Shown: positions 56,911 through 64,000 of the stretch, piece by piece
Position numbering within the stretch: the stretch's first letter is position 1
How the letters are laid out: each line of letters opens with the position of its first letter
DNA from: Candidatus Eremiobacterota bacterium
GTDB taxonomy: Bacteria; Vulcanimicrobiota; CADAWZ01; Ess09-12
DNA length: 64,000 nt
Assembly: GCA_031082125.1 (NCBI GenBank)
Contig: JAVHLM010000034.1
Span: 1-64,000, forward strand
Direction of reading: 5' to 3'
The notes under the pieces: generated by a model
Database searches by the model: none
What the model was told of the DNA's origin: nothing
What the model saw: only the letters and a program-made list of their open reading frames with translations
Made by a program: the position numbers and the translations under genes

Positions 56911-57426
56911 GGTTACCTCCCTGCGATCAAGGAATCGATCCTCATGATGGCGGGAGATTCACCGTGCACAATCGGTATCCCTGTCAGTGAGGAGAATCGA
57001 GCTGGAAGCCGAAGGCCACCCGGGCGGAAAGCAGGCTTCTCTCCGCGAATCGATAAAGCGCTTGTTTTGCCCGCCTCAACCGCGTGCTTCTTGTTAAGCA
57101 CACGCAAAGCCTTGGGCAGGCAGATATCTCACTCGGTCCGCTCCTTTTGGTTTTCTCATTTCTCACGCTGAAAAGGCGGGCGGCATGTGAGTATCTTATT
57201 GCACGACTATACTGAATCGGATACTGAACACTTCAGTATGGCACAGTTTTGATGCTTCTTTGGATATTGCCATGAATGCTGCCTGCGTGATGCATTACAG
57301 AGCGGAAGTGCAGGCGTAAGGTGGCAATTGCCTCTGTAAGGAGGATGGAGGACTTCCTGAAAGAACTTGTACACCCATGGTCTGATAATATATGATATCA
57401 CCGACAGAAGAAAAGGAAAAGACTCT
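56911..57426. other. Intergenic stretch with repeated ATACTGAA half-sites
   Basis: About 500 bp between divergent operons. It has no supported gene. It carries the inverted and direct half-sites at 57209-57239 and TATGATAT near 57391, which could be a -10 box for the gene at 57427. Confidence 0.45.
57209..57239. promoter_or_regulatory. Triple ATACTGAA half-site, possible operator
   Basis: ATACTGAA occurs at 57209-57216 and 57221-57228 and inverted as TTCAGTAT at 57232-57239; the last two form a perfect 8-bp palindrome around CAC. They lie 190-220 bp upstream of the zinc-ribbon protein's start. No factor can be named. Confidence 0.45.
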
Positions 57427-60129
57427 ATGCAATGCCGACGATGTGGTGCTGATGCCGCCCGGGATGCCCGGTTCTGCATACTCTGCGGCTCCTCCCTTGA
57501 ACCTGAGAGGCAATACTGCATCTCATGCGGAAGATTATGTCGTGCTGGCGCGCGCTTCTGCGACAAGTGCGGCAGGACTCTTGCAAACGGTGATTCTCAG
57601 GCTGAGCCGAAGGCAGTTGAAATATCTGTCTCTCCGACAATGAAGGGGCAGCAGATTCATGAGAAAAGGGGCCGCTTCAGAGCTCTGCCCCTGCTGACAG
57701 TGCTTTTCGTCATTGTCGGTCTCTTTTTGCTGGTGCTCTATCTTCTAAGCAATACAGGAAGCAAAACGATGACTCTGGGGTCGCCGCGCCATCTTACCAG
57801 CAACGCTGTGTCAGAAAAAGGATGTGTCATTAATGTCTCCGGAACCGGCACAAAGATGGATGGTCTCTGCATCACGGTGCCATCTGGAGCTTACAGGAAA
57901 GAAACGGTTTTTGAGCTAAGCATGGCGGAGATCAAATCCCACCGTTACGGGAGTCTTTTCAACGCCGCCACGCCACTCATCTCCATAAAGAACGGGGGGG
58001 GCTTTTCCGAAAAGCCCATAACGCTCCGTATCCCTGTGAGAATATCAGATGATGAGGCGGCTCTGGCCTTTTTCTATGACCGTGAGAGCGGAAGCCTCGA
58101 AGGCATCCCTTTTGCAGGCTATGACAGCATATCTCTCACCGCCGTAACCGCCCATTTTTCTGACGTGGTGGTCTCAAAGGTAAAAAAGGGACGGATTGTT
58201 GACAGCATTGATACAGGCTTCAGGCCGGGAACTGACGATTTCCAGATGCCCAACTATGGATCATATGCCAGGCCAGATGGACATTGTGCCGGCCAGTCGA
58301 TTGCCGCCATGTTCTACTATCTCTTCAGGGGAAGGATAGGCTGGGACACACCGCTTCACGGTCTTTTTGACAATAACGGACACGAAAGCACACCTCTGCT
58401 GTGGCAGGATGATTCTCTGGCCATACGCCTCTGCTCGGCTGTTCAGCACGAGCGCGTTGCCTTCACAGGAGTGTCCAGAAATATCGATTGGCAAGGAGCG
58501 GCTGGTAAAGATGACGAGGCGACATATTACGCTTTTGCCTATGCCATGCAGCTTACAGGGAATCCTCAGTTCATGCGCATAGAAAGCTCCAAAAAGGGAG
58601 GCGCTCACGCCATCATTGCATGGAGTGTCACCAGAGAAGGCATCGATGTTGCCGATCCCAATTTCCCGGGCAAAAGCAGGCGCATTCTTTTTGAAAGAGC
58701 ACCCCGCAAAGCATTCAAGCCATACAGCTCAGGTGCTGATGCCGGAGATGTCTCGCAGGGGAAGACCATATATGACCGCATCGGCTATCTGGGGCTTTTC
58801 GCCCTGATCAACAGAGAGAGGGTCCGGAATCTCTGGATGATGCTCAAGGAAGGCAGGGATCCAGGAAAAGATATCTTCATCCCCGATATGGAGCTTGTTG
58901 CGGCAACAGGGATCGATTCCAATGGCAGGTTTGTGACAAAGCCTCTGAAGGATGTCCTGGAAGTAAACCTCCAGGACATGCTGCAGATCGATCCTGATGG
59001 CAGGGGAGAACTCTGGATCACAAACCCTCTCAATTACGATGCCAGACTTGTCTTTTACCGAAAGGACAAAATGATCTGCTCTTTTGACAATCTCTCAGAG
59101 AATCAGGGGAGATGGGCTCCCATCAAGCTTGAAAGAGGAAAGAACGATCTCGGAGTTCTTTACCTGCGCATCCCTCCCGGGCTTGACAAATACAAATACG
59201 TCAACTTTAACAGGTACATGGTGAACTTCATTGCTCCTGGGTTAAAAGTGGAGCCTCACCAGGCAAAGAGTGCTCCCGGAGAGGGAATAAGCTTCAATGC
59301 TTCCGTTGAGGGTGGTCCCCAGAAGCCATGGTTCAGGTGGGATTACGGCGATGGAACAGAAATCGAAGGCACAGCCTCCCACGTGGAGCACCTCTATGAG
59401 AAAGAAGGTTTGCACAGGGGATCTGTCACCTTGATGGACCGCGCGAATCCTTCCCGGTCAATTGGAAGGGCTGAGTTTGTGGTGACGGTCTCCTCTGGTG
59501 TCGTGAAGCACGAACCAGGTTTCCGGGAAAAGAAGACTGCTGCAGACATTCCTGCGGCGTCCCTCCACATCAGGCCGGAAGATTTTGCATGGTACAGGCC
59601 TCTGCAGAGCCTCACCGAGCGGGAGGAAAAACTCATGATCGCCCCTGGAAGGCCTGCTGTGCCGGCAAAGACAGGCATGTGGGGAAACAGCAGCGACTAT
59701 TGCTACTTCCTCCAGAAATTCCATGCAGTTTTCCAGGATAGACCCGGTGTGGTTGAAGACAGGGATGCCAGGACCGCTACGGTGGAGTTGACGGTTACTG
59801 CCGGCACCAATGTGGAGAACAGATATAAAAAAGGTGAGTATGATGAGAAGGGACTTGAAAGGCAGAATTTCAGCAAGGATGGAAGCCTCAGGGTTACAGG
59901 CAGTTATGACGGTGAGGGATGGCCGCTGCTATTATCATACAGGGCGAAGATCACCGGAGATACTCTGGTAACAGGTATCTGGGGCTATGCCAAGGGGATG
60001 GAGATCCACGTGACAATTCCCAGCAGAGAAGAATGCGCTCCGGGAAAGGATGAGATGCTGCGCCTGGTGGCTTCCTGGCTTGAACGACTTCCTGATATAA
60101 GCGTGGTCTATAAAACGCATATCAGGTAG
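57427..60129 (+). CDS. Zinc-ribbon membrane protein with cysteine-peptidase-like and PKD domains
   Basis: 900 aa from ATG 57427 (AAAAGGA about ten bases upstream). Residues 1-60 form a double zinc ribbon (CRRCGADAARDARFCILCG, CISCGRLCRAGARFCDKCG). One helix near 85-105 anchors it (LLTVLFVIVGLFLLVLYLL). A ZU5/beta-rich part follows, then a papain-like C39-type region: PDGHCAGQSIAAMFYYL (Cys), GGAHAIIAWSV (His) and VADPNFPG (Asp). Residues about 615-700 form a PKD domain (WFRWDYGDGTEIEG). The C-terminal 150 residues are unclassified. The candidate catalytic Cys-His-Asp are all present. The combination with a zinc ribbon is unusual. Confidence 0.75.
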   Translation: MQCRRCGADAARDARFCILCGSSLEPERQYCISCGRLCRAGARFCDKCGRTLANGDSQAEPKAVEISVSPTMKGQQIHEKRGRFRALPLLTVLFVIVGLFLLVLYLLSNTGSKTMTLGSPRHLTSNAVSEKGCVINVSGTGTKMDGLCITVPSGAYRKETVFELSMAEIKSHRYGSLFNAATPLISIKNGGGFSEKPITLRIPVRISDDEAALAFFYDRESGSLEGIPFAGYDSISLTAVTAHFSDVVVSKVKKGRIVDSIDTGFRPGTDDFQMPNYGSYARPDGHCAGQSIAAMFYYLFRGRIGWDTPLHGLFDNNGHESTPLLWQDDSLAIRLCSAVQHERVAFTGVSRNIDWQGAAGKDDEATYYAFAYAMQLTGNPQFMRIESSKKGGAHAIIAWSVTREGIDVADPNFPGKSRRILFERAPRKAFKPYSSGADAGDVSQGKTIYDRIGYLGLFALINRERVRNLWMMLKEGRDPGKDIFIPDMELVAATGIDSNGRFVTKPLKDVLEVNLQDMLQIDPDGRGELWITNPLNYDARLVFYRKDKMICSFDNLSENQGRWAPIKLERGKNDLGVLYLRIPPGLDKYKYVNFNRYMVNFIAPGLKVEPHQAKSAPGEGISFNASVEGGPQKPWFRWDYGDGTEIEGTASHVEHLYEKEGLHRGSVTLMDRANPSRSIGRAEFVVTVSSGVVKHEPGFREKKTAADIPAASLHIRPEDFAWYRPLQSLTEREEKLMIAPGRPAVPAKTGMWGNSSDYCYFLQKFHAVFQDRPGVVEDRDARTATVELTVTAGTNVENRYKKGEYDEKGLERQNFSKDGSLRVTGSYDGEGWPLLLSYRAKITGDTLVTGIWGYAKGMEIHVTIPSREECAPGKDEMLRLVASWLERLPDISVVYKTHIR

Positions 60130-60290
60130 GGGAGGGCAGGCAATGCCCGTAATATAGTATTCTCTTTTGGTAACCGTTCAGGAGGTGCCCAGCTCTTGAC
60201 CTCAAGAAACACAAAGAAGATATTTCAGGATCAAGACTTGGATCGGGAAATTTTAAGGAATCAATGACGCACATCACCTGCACTTCACAA

Positions 60291-60600
60291 TCAACCAGAG
60301 GGAACCGGCAGGAGAGACGGAGCAGGTTTCCCTATTGCGTGGGCTTTGACCCCATCAACAAGAAAATTCATGAGCTTGAGTCCCTGCCGCCTGCAGGTTT
60401 CGGCAACCGTCAGGTCTAGGGCCACCCCGGACCAGAGCCAGGCCGGAAAGGACTCCAGGTTGCACCTTCTGGAAGCTCTGCGCGTGTTACCTTTCTGCAT
60501 GTGGGGCATCTCATCGCGTGCAGCAGATGATCGACGATTGCAACAGCCAGAAGCGGCATATCCATGATCTGATGACGGAAGGTATCCACTATCAGCTGTT
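60291..60600 (-). mobile_element. IS66-family transposase relic
   Basis: Two pieces of one IS66 transposase are joined with the centre missing. The N-terminal zinc-binding piece (about 60595-60425) reads FRHQIMDMP, then LHAMRCPTCRKVTRAELPEG, the IS66 CPxC region. The C-terminal piece (about 60419-60291) reads LTVAETCRRQGLKLMNFLVD and KPAPSLLP, the family's usual end. About 400 of roughly 500 residues, including the DDE core, are gone, so it is dead. No terminal repeats were found. Confidence 0.65.
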
Positions 60601-60810
60601 CCTGGTGAGGGGCTGAACGGTTACAAAATACTTTTGCCAGGAGGCAGGTCCGCATTGAAATGCCCGGAAACCGGCCCAGCCGCTCGCTGACTGGCGCACA
60701 GCGGCTTTCGGGGTCATTTTTGATATTGAAGGCCCTTCCGGGGTCTCTGGAGGACATCCAGCGATGGCCTTTCAACGCTGCTGTCATGGGGTTTTTGATG
60801 GGAGACCTGT

Positions 60811-60839
60811 TTGATATTTCTTCATTGATATGCTATGAT
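60811..60839 (+). promoter_or_regulatory. Sigma-70-type promoter for the third HNH gene
   Basis: TTGATA (60811-60816), 17-bp spacer, TATGAT (60834-60839). Six bases later lies the ATG at 60846, so the predicted message is leaderless; no ribosome site precedes the ATG. Confidence 0.65.
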
Positions 60840-60845
60840 ATAACC

Positions 60846-63248
60846 ATGGATACACATGTAACCCAATCCGTTGATACCTTGTTTCTCCCTGATGAAGAAG
60901 AGCTTCTTCACCTCGGTGATTCCTTGCCTTCCAATGATTACGAGGACATGCTCCTCCTCCCTGAGCCTTATGAGCTCCCCTCGGGAACCCTCCGCAGGCC
61001 CGAGCACCTGGTCAAGATCACCAGGGAAGGCCTTATCCCAGAGGCGGAAAAGCTCACGGAGGATATCACCTTCGGCTCCATCGACAGGGATGAGCGGGCA
61101 GCGCGCATTGATTTTCTGATCTGCGAGGCAGTCCACGGCCGCATGGCACTGGATCTTATACTCGGCGGCCTTCTCGTCACTCTGAAAACAAAGGGGGTTG
61201 ATCAATTAGGATACCGCTCCATGGGGACCTTCGCCACGGAGCATCTCTCTTTCTCGGGGCGCACCGCGTCGGAGCTGATGCACAACTTCGAGCTTCTCAG
61301 GGCGCTCCCCCTCACGCGGGAGGCCTATCTTGAGGGCAGAATCGCAAAGAGCGCCCTCAGGCATCTCTCGAGGGTCGCGACGCCTGAGAATGAGTCCCGG
61401 TGGCTCGCCGTTGCAGAGGTGCGCTCCCTGTGCGGCCTCGAGGGGGAAGTGAAGAAGGCCCTCGCCGAAGGGAAGGCCGGATCGGCTCCCGTTTCCGCAG
61501 GTGCTCCCGAAGCCGGAGACGAGGGCACAATGATGTATTTCAGCGTGGCGCCCTCACTTGCCCTCACCTGGGACTTCGCCCTCTCCTTCTTCCGGGACAA
61601 AGAGCACTATGACGGGCCTGTCGCGGGGTTTGTCGAGGCGCTTCTCGCCAATTACCTGACTTCCGGGGAGATCACTCCAGAGCTTCCTGCCATCGATAGC
61701 GAGGGGAGCCGCCCCATATTCTCCCGGGTCCCCCTCCTGAAAAGGCGGATGAGAAACCGGCGTGTGAGCGATCCCGATGAGGTTGTCGGGCATGCCTTCG
61801 GAGGCCTTTCCTTCAGCTCGCCCTGGGAGCAGCCCTGGAGCATCCATTTCCCGTCGTGGCTGGAAGAGGCCTGGCCGGGAAGAGACGCCAGGGCCATTGC
61901 GAATCGCCTCATAAAGGCCGCCTCCATCCGCCAGAGGCTCGACGTGGCCTCGGGAATGCTCCTTCGGGCGATGGATGAGCGGCAGCTCCACCGCCTTCTC
62001 GGCTATGAGTTCATCGAGGACTATGCCGGGGAGCGCTGCGGATTTTCGATGGCCCAGACCCGTCAGCTCATCAGGCTCGCCCAGGGATTCCGCCGCCACT
62101 CCCTCACCGAAGATGCCTTCAGGAAAGGTGTCATCACCAGGGAGCAGGCACGCCTCATTCTTCCCCTCGTGGACCCCAGGAATGAATCGCAGTGGATTGC
62201 CTATGCCGCGAGCGTGCCCACGGCGGACCTTCGGGAAGAGGCGGGGCGTGTCGCCCGGATCCTTGAATATGACTGCCTGGTCCCCCACAATTATGCGCTC
62301 CTTCCCGGCTTCCGCTACGTCACCGACGAAAGGTTTCACGAGCTCCCTTCGGAGGTGCAGGACTGCATAAGGATAGGGTCCTGGTATCAAGGCCCCTCTC
62401 TTTGCTCTTCGTGGCCTCTCGCGTCAGACGACGAGGAGCTCGTTGCAGGCCGAGACAGGCGCTTTGATGCGCCCTGGAAGTATTTCAGCGATGTCGATGA
62501 GATGATGGCCTCTGAAGCCTCCATGAAAATTGAAAAAAAATCCACCCTGTGTGCGGGCCTCGAAAACCAGTCGGGGAGCGATCAACTGCATGCGGGGGTA
62601 TGCAACGGGGAGGAGCAGGCACCCCATGGGCATGGATGCGAAAATGCCCTGTGCTCGTGTCATCAGTCACTGGAAAAAGCCCGGGAAGCCTGCACCATTC
62701 CCCGGGGTGAGAGCCCCGAGGAGGTCTTTCTCAGGGACATCCTCTCATCACAAGACCCCTTCCGGGCAGTGAAGGGCGCCATGATGATCAAGTTCTTCCT
62801 CCCCCGGGAGCTTGAGGTGCTCTGGAACCTCGCGGCCCACATCTTTCTCGCCAGGCTCTCCCAGGTGGAAGGCGCTGAAAGCCCGATCCTCCCGGAAGAG
62901 AAATTCCTTGCGGCGCTCCTCGCTGACTATCTTGTCACCGAGGGAACCTTGAAAAAGGCGGCCCATCACCATAAAATCCTGAAGCGCGACCGGTTCCGCT
63001 GCCAATCCCCGGGCTGCCGATGCCGCCGTAATCTCCATGTGCACCATATCATCAGGCGCTCCCAGGGCGGCACCGATGACCCCTGGAACCTCATCACCCT
63101 CTGTGAAGCCTGCCACCTCCACCTCCTCCACGGCCTCCGGACCCTCACTGTCAAGGGCAGGGCTCCCGATGGCCTCACCTTCACCTTCGGCTCCCTCTCG
63201 GAAGGCACGCCCTTCCTGGTCTATGAAAGGGGGAGGCGGCGGCGGTAA
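60846..63248 (+). CDS. HNH endonuclease with two helical modules (third copy)
   Basis: 800 aa from ATG 60846, chosen by the promoter geometry and because homology begins soon after. Module one is near residues 75-205 (RTASELMHNFELLRALPL, IAKSALRHLSRVATPENESR), module two near 345-480 (FSMAQTRQLIRLAQGFRR, ITREQARLILPLVDPRNE), then a linker and a C-terminal HNH: CQSPGCRCRRNLHVHH, N in WNLITLC, EACHLHLLHG. It has the fullest HNH zinc pattern of the three. The layout equals 44448-46796 but the sequence is much more diverged. Its stop is followed after one base by an amidohydrolase fragment. Confidence 0.82.
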   Translation: MDTHVTQSVDTLFLPDEEELLHLGDSLPSNDYEDMLLLPEPYELPSGTLRRPEHLVKITREGLIPEAEKLTEDITFGSIDRDERAARIDFLICEAVHGRMALDLILGGLLVTLKTKGVDQLGYRSMGTFATEHLSFSGRTASELMHNFELLRALPLTREAYLEGRIAKSALRHLSRVATPENESRWLAVAEVRSLCGLEGEVKKALAEGKAGSAPVSAGAPEAGDEGTMMYFSVAPSLALTWDFALSFFRDKEHYDGPVAGFVEALLANYLTSGEITPELPAIDSEGSRPIFSRVPLLKRRMRNRRVSDPDEVVGHAFGGLSFSSPWEQPWSIHFPSWLEEAWPGRDARAIANRLIKAASIRQRLDVASGMLLRAMDERQLHRLLGYEFIEDYAGERCGFSMAQTRQLIRLAQGFRRHSLTEDAFRKGVITREQARLILPLVDPRNESQWIAYAASVPTADLREEAGRVARILEYDCLVPHNYALLPGFRYVTDERFHELPSEVQDCIRIGSWYQGPSLCSSWPLASDDEELVAGRDRRFDAPWKYFSDVDEMMASEASMKIEKKSTLCAGLENQSGSDQLHAGVCNGEEQAPHGHGCENALCSCHQSLEKAREACTIPRGESPEEVFLRDILSSQDPFRAVKGAMMIKFFLPRELEVLWNLAAHIFLARLSQVEGAESPILPEEKFLAALLADYLVTEGTLKKAAHHHKILKRDRFRCQSPGCRCRRNLHVHHIIRRSQGGTDDPWNLITLCEACHLHLLHGLRTLTVKGRAPDGLTFTFGSLSEGTPFLVYERGRRRR

Positions 63249-63249
63249 A

Positions 63250-63330
63250 ATGCTCACTCCCGGCTTTGTGGACAATCACTGCCATGTGCTCTGGATCGGC
63301 GCCATCCTCTCCCCGGTGCCGAGCGAAAGG
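63250..63330 (+). pseudogene. Amidohydrolase gene fragment
   Basis: MLTPGFVDNHCHVLWIGAIL matches the first metal-binding motif (PGFxDxHxH) of Amidohydro_3-type enzymes, normally 50-70 residues into a protein of over 400. Similarity stops within about 25 residues. The frame is continuous with nothing upstream because the HNH gene ends two bases before. It is probably a host gene cut by the rearrangement that placed the HNH gene here. Confidence 0.45.
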
Positions 63331-63369
63331 AGCAGAGGCGTCCGGAGAGTTCTCAGGCGGTTTTCATTC

Positions 63370-63412
63370 TGTGAAAAATGTCACAGACATCTCTCCGGTC
63401 AGCCCCTATAAT
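63370..63412 (+). promoter_or_regulatory. CRP-like site and -10 box of the small membrane protein gene
   Basis: TGTGA (63370-63374), six bases, TCACA (63381-63385) is a perfect CRP-type palindrome. TATAAT lies at 63407-63412 with no good -35 hexamer. The start site predicted at 63419 puts the palindrome's centre at -41.5, the class II activator position, and coincides with the ATG. Confidence 0.6.
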
Positions 63413-63418
63413 AAGGGT

Positions 63419-63802
63419 ATGGGGACTGTCAATCTGATCTTTCTGCTTCTCTCCATAGCAGCATCGATACTGTTGCTCCTCTCCCCTTTCCTTGTGCTGA
63501 TTCTCGCGGTCAGAGCGGCCTCATGGGTCAGCAGGCTCATGGAGATCCGCAAAAGAAGGGCAGAAGAAGCCATGGAAGCCGAAGACGACGGGGAGCCTGA
63601 AGATAGCGGCGATGAAGAAACCGAAGACTTCGAGAATGAGGAAGTCGAATATGAGGAAGTTGAATATGACCCTATTTCCCCTGAGGGAGAGCTTTCAGGC
63701 CCGGGTACGGCTGAGGCGGCGAAGCCTCCTGCCAGAAGGAGAATGAGCGCGCAGGAGAACAGGATTATTTTCATCTGCCGCCTCCCTGAGAGTGCTCAAT
63801 AG
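63419..63802 (+). CDS. Small membrane-anchored protein with acidic tail
   Basis: 127 aa from ATG 63419, chosen because the -10 box ends seven bases before it. Residues about 5-32 are one membrane helix (LIFLLLSIAASILLLLSPFL), then a basic stretch (RLMEIRKRRAEE) that should stay in the cytoplasm, then a strongly acidic segment (EEVEYEEVEYDP, residues 50-85) and a basic end. No family is recognised. A frame on the opposite strand begins with a signal-like segment but is Ser-rich antisense sequence without a ribosome site. Regulation by a CRP-family protein is suggested by the upstream site. Confidence 0.6.
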   Translation: MGTVNLIFLLLSIAASILLLLSPFLVLILAVRAASWVSRLMEIRKRRAEEAMEAEDDGEPEDSGDEETEDFENEEVEYEEVEYDPISPEGELSGPGTAEAAKPPARRRMSAQENRIIFICRLPESAQ

Positions 63803-63870
63803 TGCAATTCTTCGGTAAAGCCGGTGCGGGGATCACCAGGAAAAGCGCATGGGATGAGAAAGCGCATTTC

Positions 63871-64000
63871 CTATGGAGTGCGGGACTCTATGAAGATCCT
63901 TGCGTTCTTTTCCCGATCCGCATCAACGACTTTTCCATGAATCCTGCGCACGGCGAAGGGCCACTTCACGGGCCCTGCCCCTGTGCCGACCGACTCCTCG
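63871..64000 (-). CDS. C-terminal end of an unknown gene (runs off the window)
   Basis: On the minus strand the frame is open from the window edge to TAG at 63871-63873 and reads VKWPFAVRRIHGKVVDADRE, then ARIFIESRTP, with protein-like composition. Only about 42 codons are visible and no family is recognised. The opposite strand is also open here, so this assignment is weak. Confidence 0.3.
   Translation of the reverse strand, partial: EESVGTGAGPVKWPFAVRRIHGKVVDADREKNARIFIESRTP

Larger units (their letters stand above)
60130..60845. other. Intergenic stretch with IS66 relic and promoter
   Basis: The supported contents are the IS66 transposase relic at 60291-60600 and the HNH promoter at 60811-60839. 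The parts in between show nothing else. Confidence 0.5.

Noticed and set aside
63406-63774. Minus-strand frame beginning with a signal-peptide-like segment
   Set aside because: It is Ser-rich sequence antisense to an acidic segment, lacks a ribosome site, and the plus strand has a well-placed promoter.

Overview
The window is bacterial, gene-dense and GC-rich, apparently from a diderm. A predicted outer-membrane barrel (37935-38846), an AsmA/TamB-like protein (12653-16435) and several lipoproteins point to an outer membrane. Repeated use of TPRs, ankyrin repeats, N-terminal zinc ribbons and Ser/Thr kinases suggests a large, regulation-rich genome of a little-studied environmental lineage. I cannot name the phylum from sequence alone; a candidate phylum such as Eremiobacterota/Vulcanimicrobiota is only a guess.

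Layout. 1-674: the 3' tail of a group II intron running into the C-terminal part of an HNH nuclease gene. 733-9656: ankyrin protein, zinc-ribbon protein, glycine-zipper protein, large TPR protein, prolyl oligopeptidase and a kinase-TPR protein. 9652-12504: a scarred patch holding a nucleotidyltransferase remnant, an EamA transporter, a mazF fossil, a tiny leader-like ORF and a DUF4143 ATPase. 12653-20627: AsmA-like protein, sensor kinase, metallopeptidase-ankyrin protein and tautomerase. 20837-25068: HEPN/nucleotidyltransferase pair, membrane protein with HEFAH, GyrI-like protein, radical-SAM activase remnant and a second DUF4143 ATPase. 25513-34836: phospholipase-D-like protein, secreted Ig-like protein, GH64-like lipoprotein, TPR lipoprotein plus kinase-ankyrin pair, and S46 dipeptidyl peptidase. 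35120-38846: SpoIIE-type phosphatase, transmembrane kinase and outer-membrane barrel. 38847-41903: gene-poor, with decayed fragments. 41904-46796: metallopeptidase, DUF5685 protein with a Cys-rich tail, hairpins, and a full HNH gene behind a strong promoter. 47075-56910: KatG, a six-hairpin-type glycosidase, an EgtD-like fragment, saccharopine dehydrogenase and a propeller/unknown pair. 57427-64000: zinc-ribbon/cysteine-peptidase-like/PKD protein, IS66 remnant, third HNH gene, amidohydrolase fragment and a small membrane protein behind a CRP-like site.

Two patterns link regions. First, three paralogous HNH proteins lie in the same orientation at 52-674, 44448-46796 and 60846-63248. The first is split by a group II intron and the other two carry recognisable promoters. 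Second, four genes (starting at 21585, 25068, 60846 and 63419) have a -10 hexamer ending exactly seven bases before the A of their ATG, the geometry of leaderless mRNAs. Signalling proteins dominate: three Hanks-type kinases with different tails, a PP2C phosphatase next to one of them, and a two-component sensor kinase. Broken fragments of at least eight genes show active loss and rearrangement between the functional operons.
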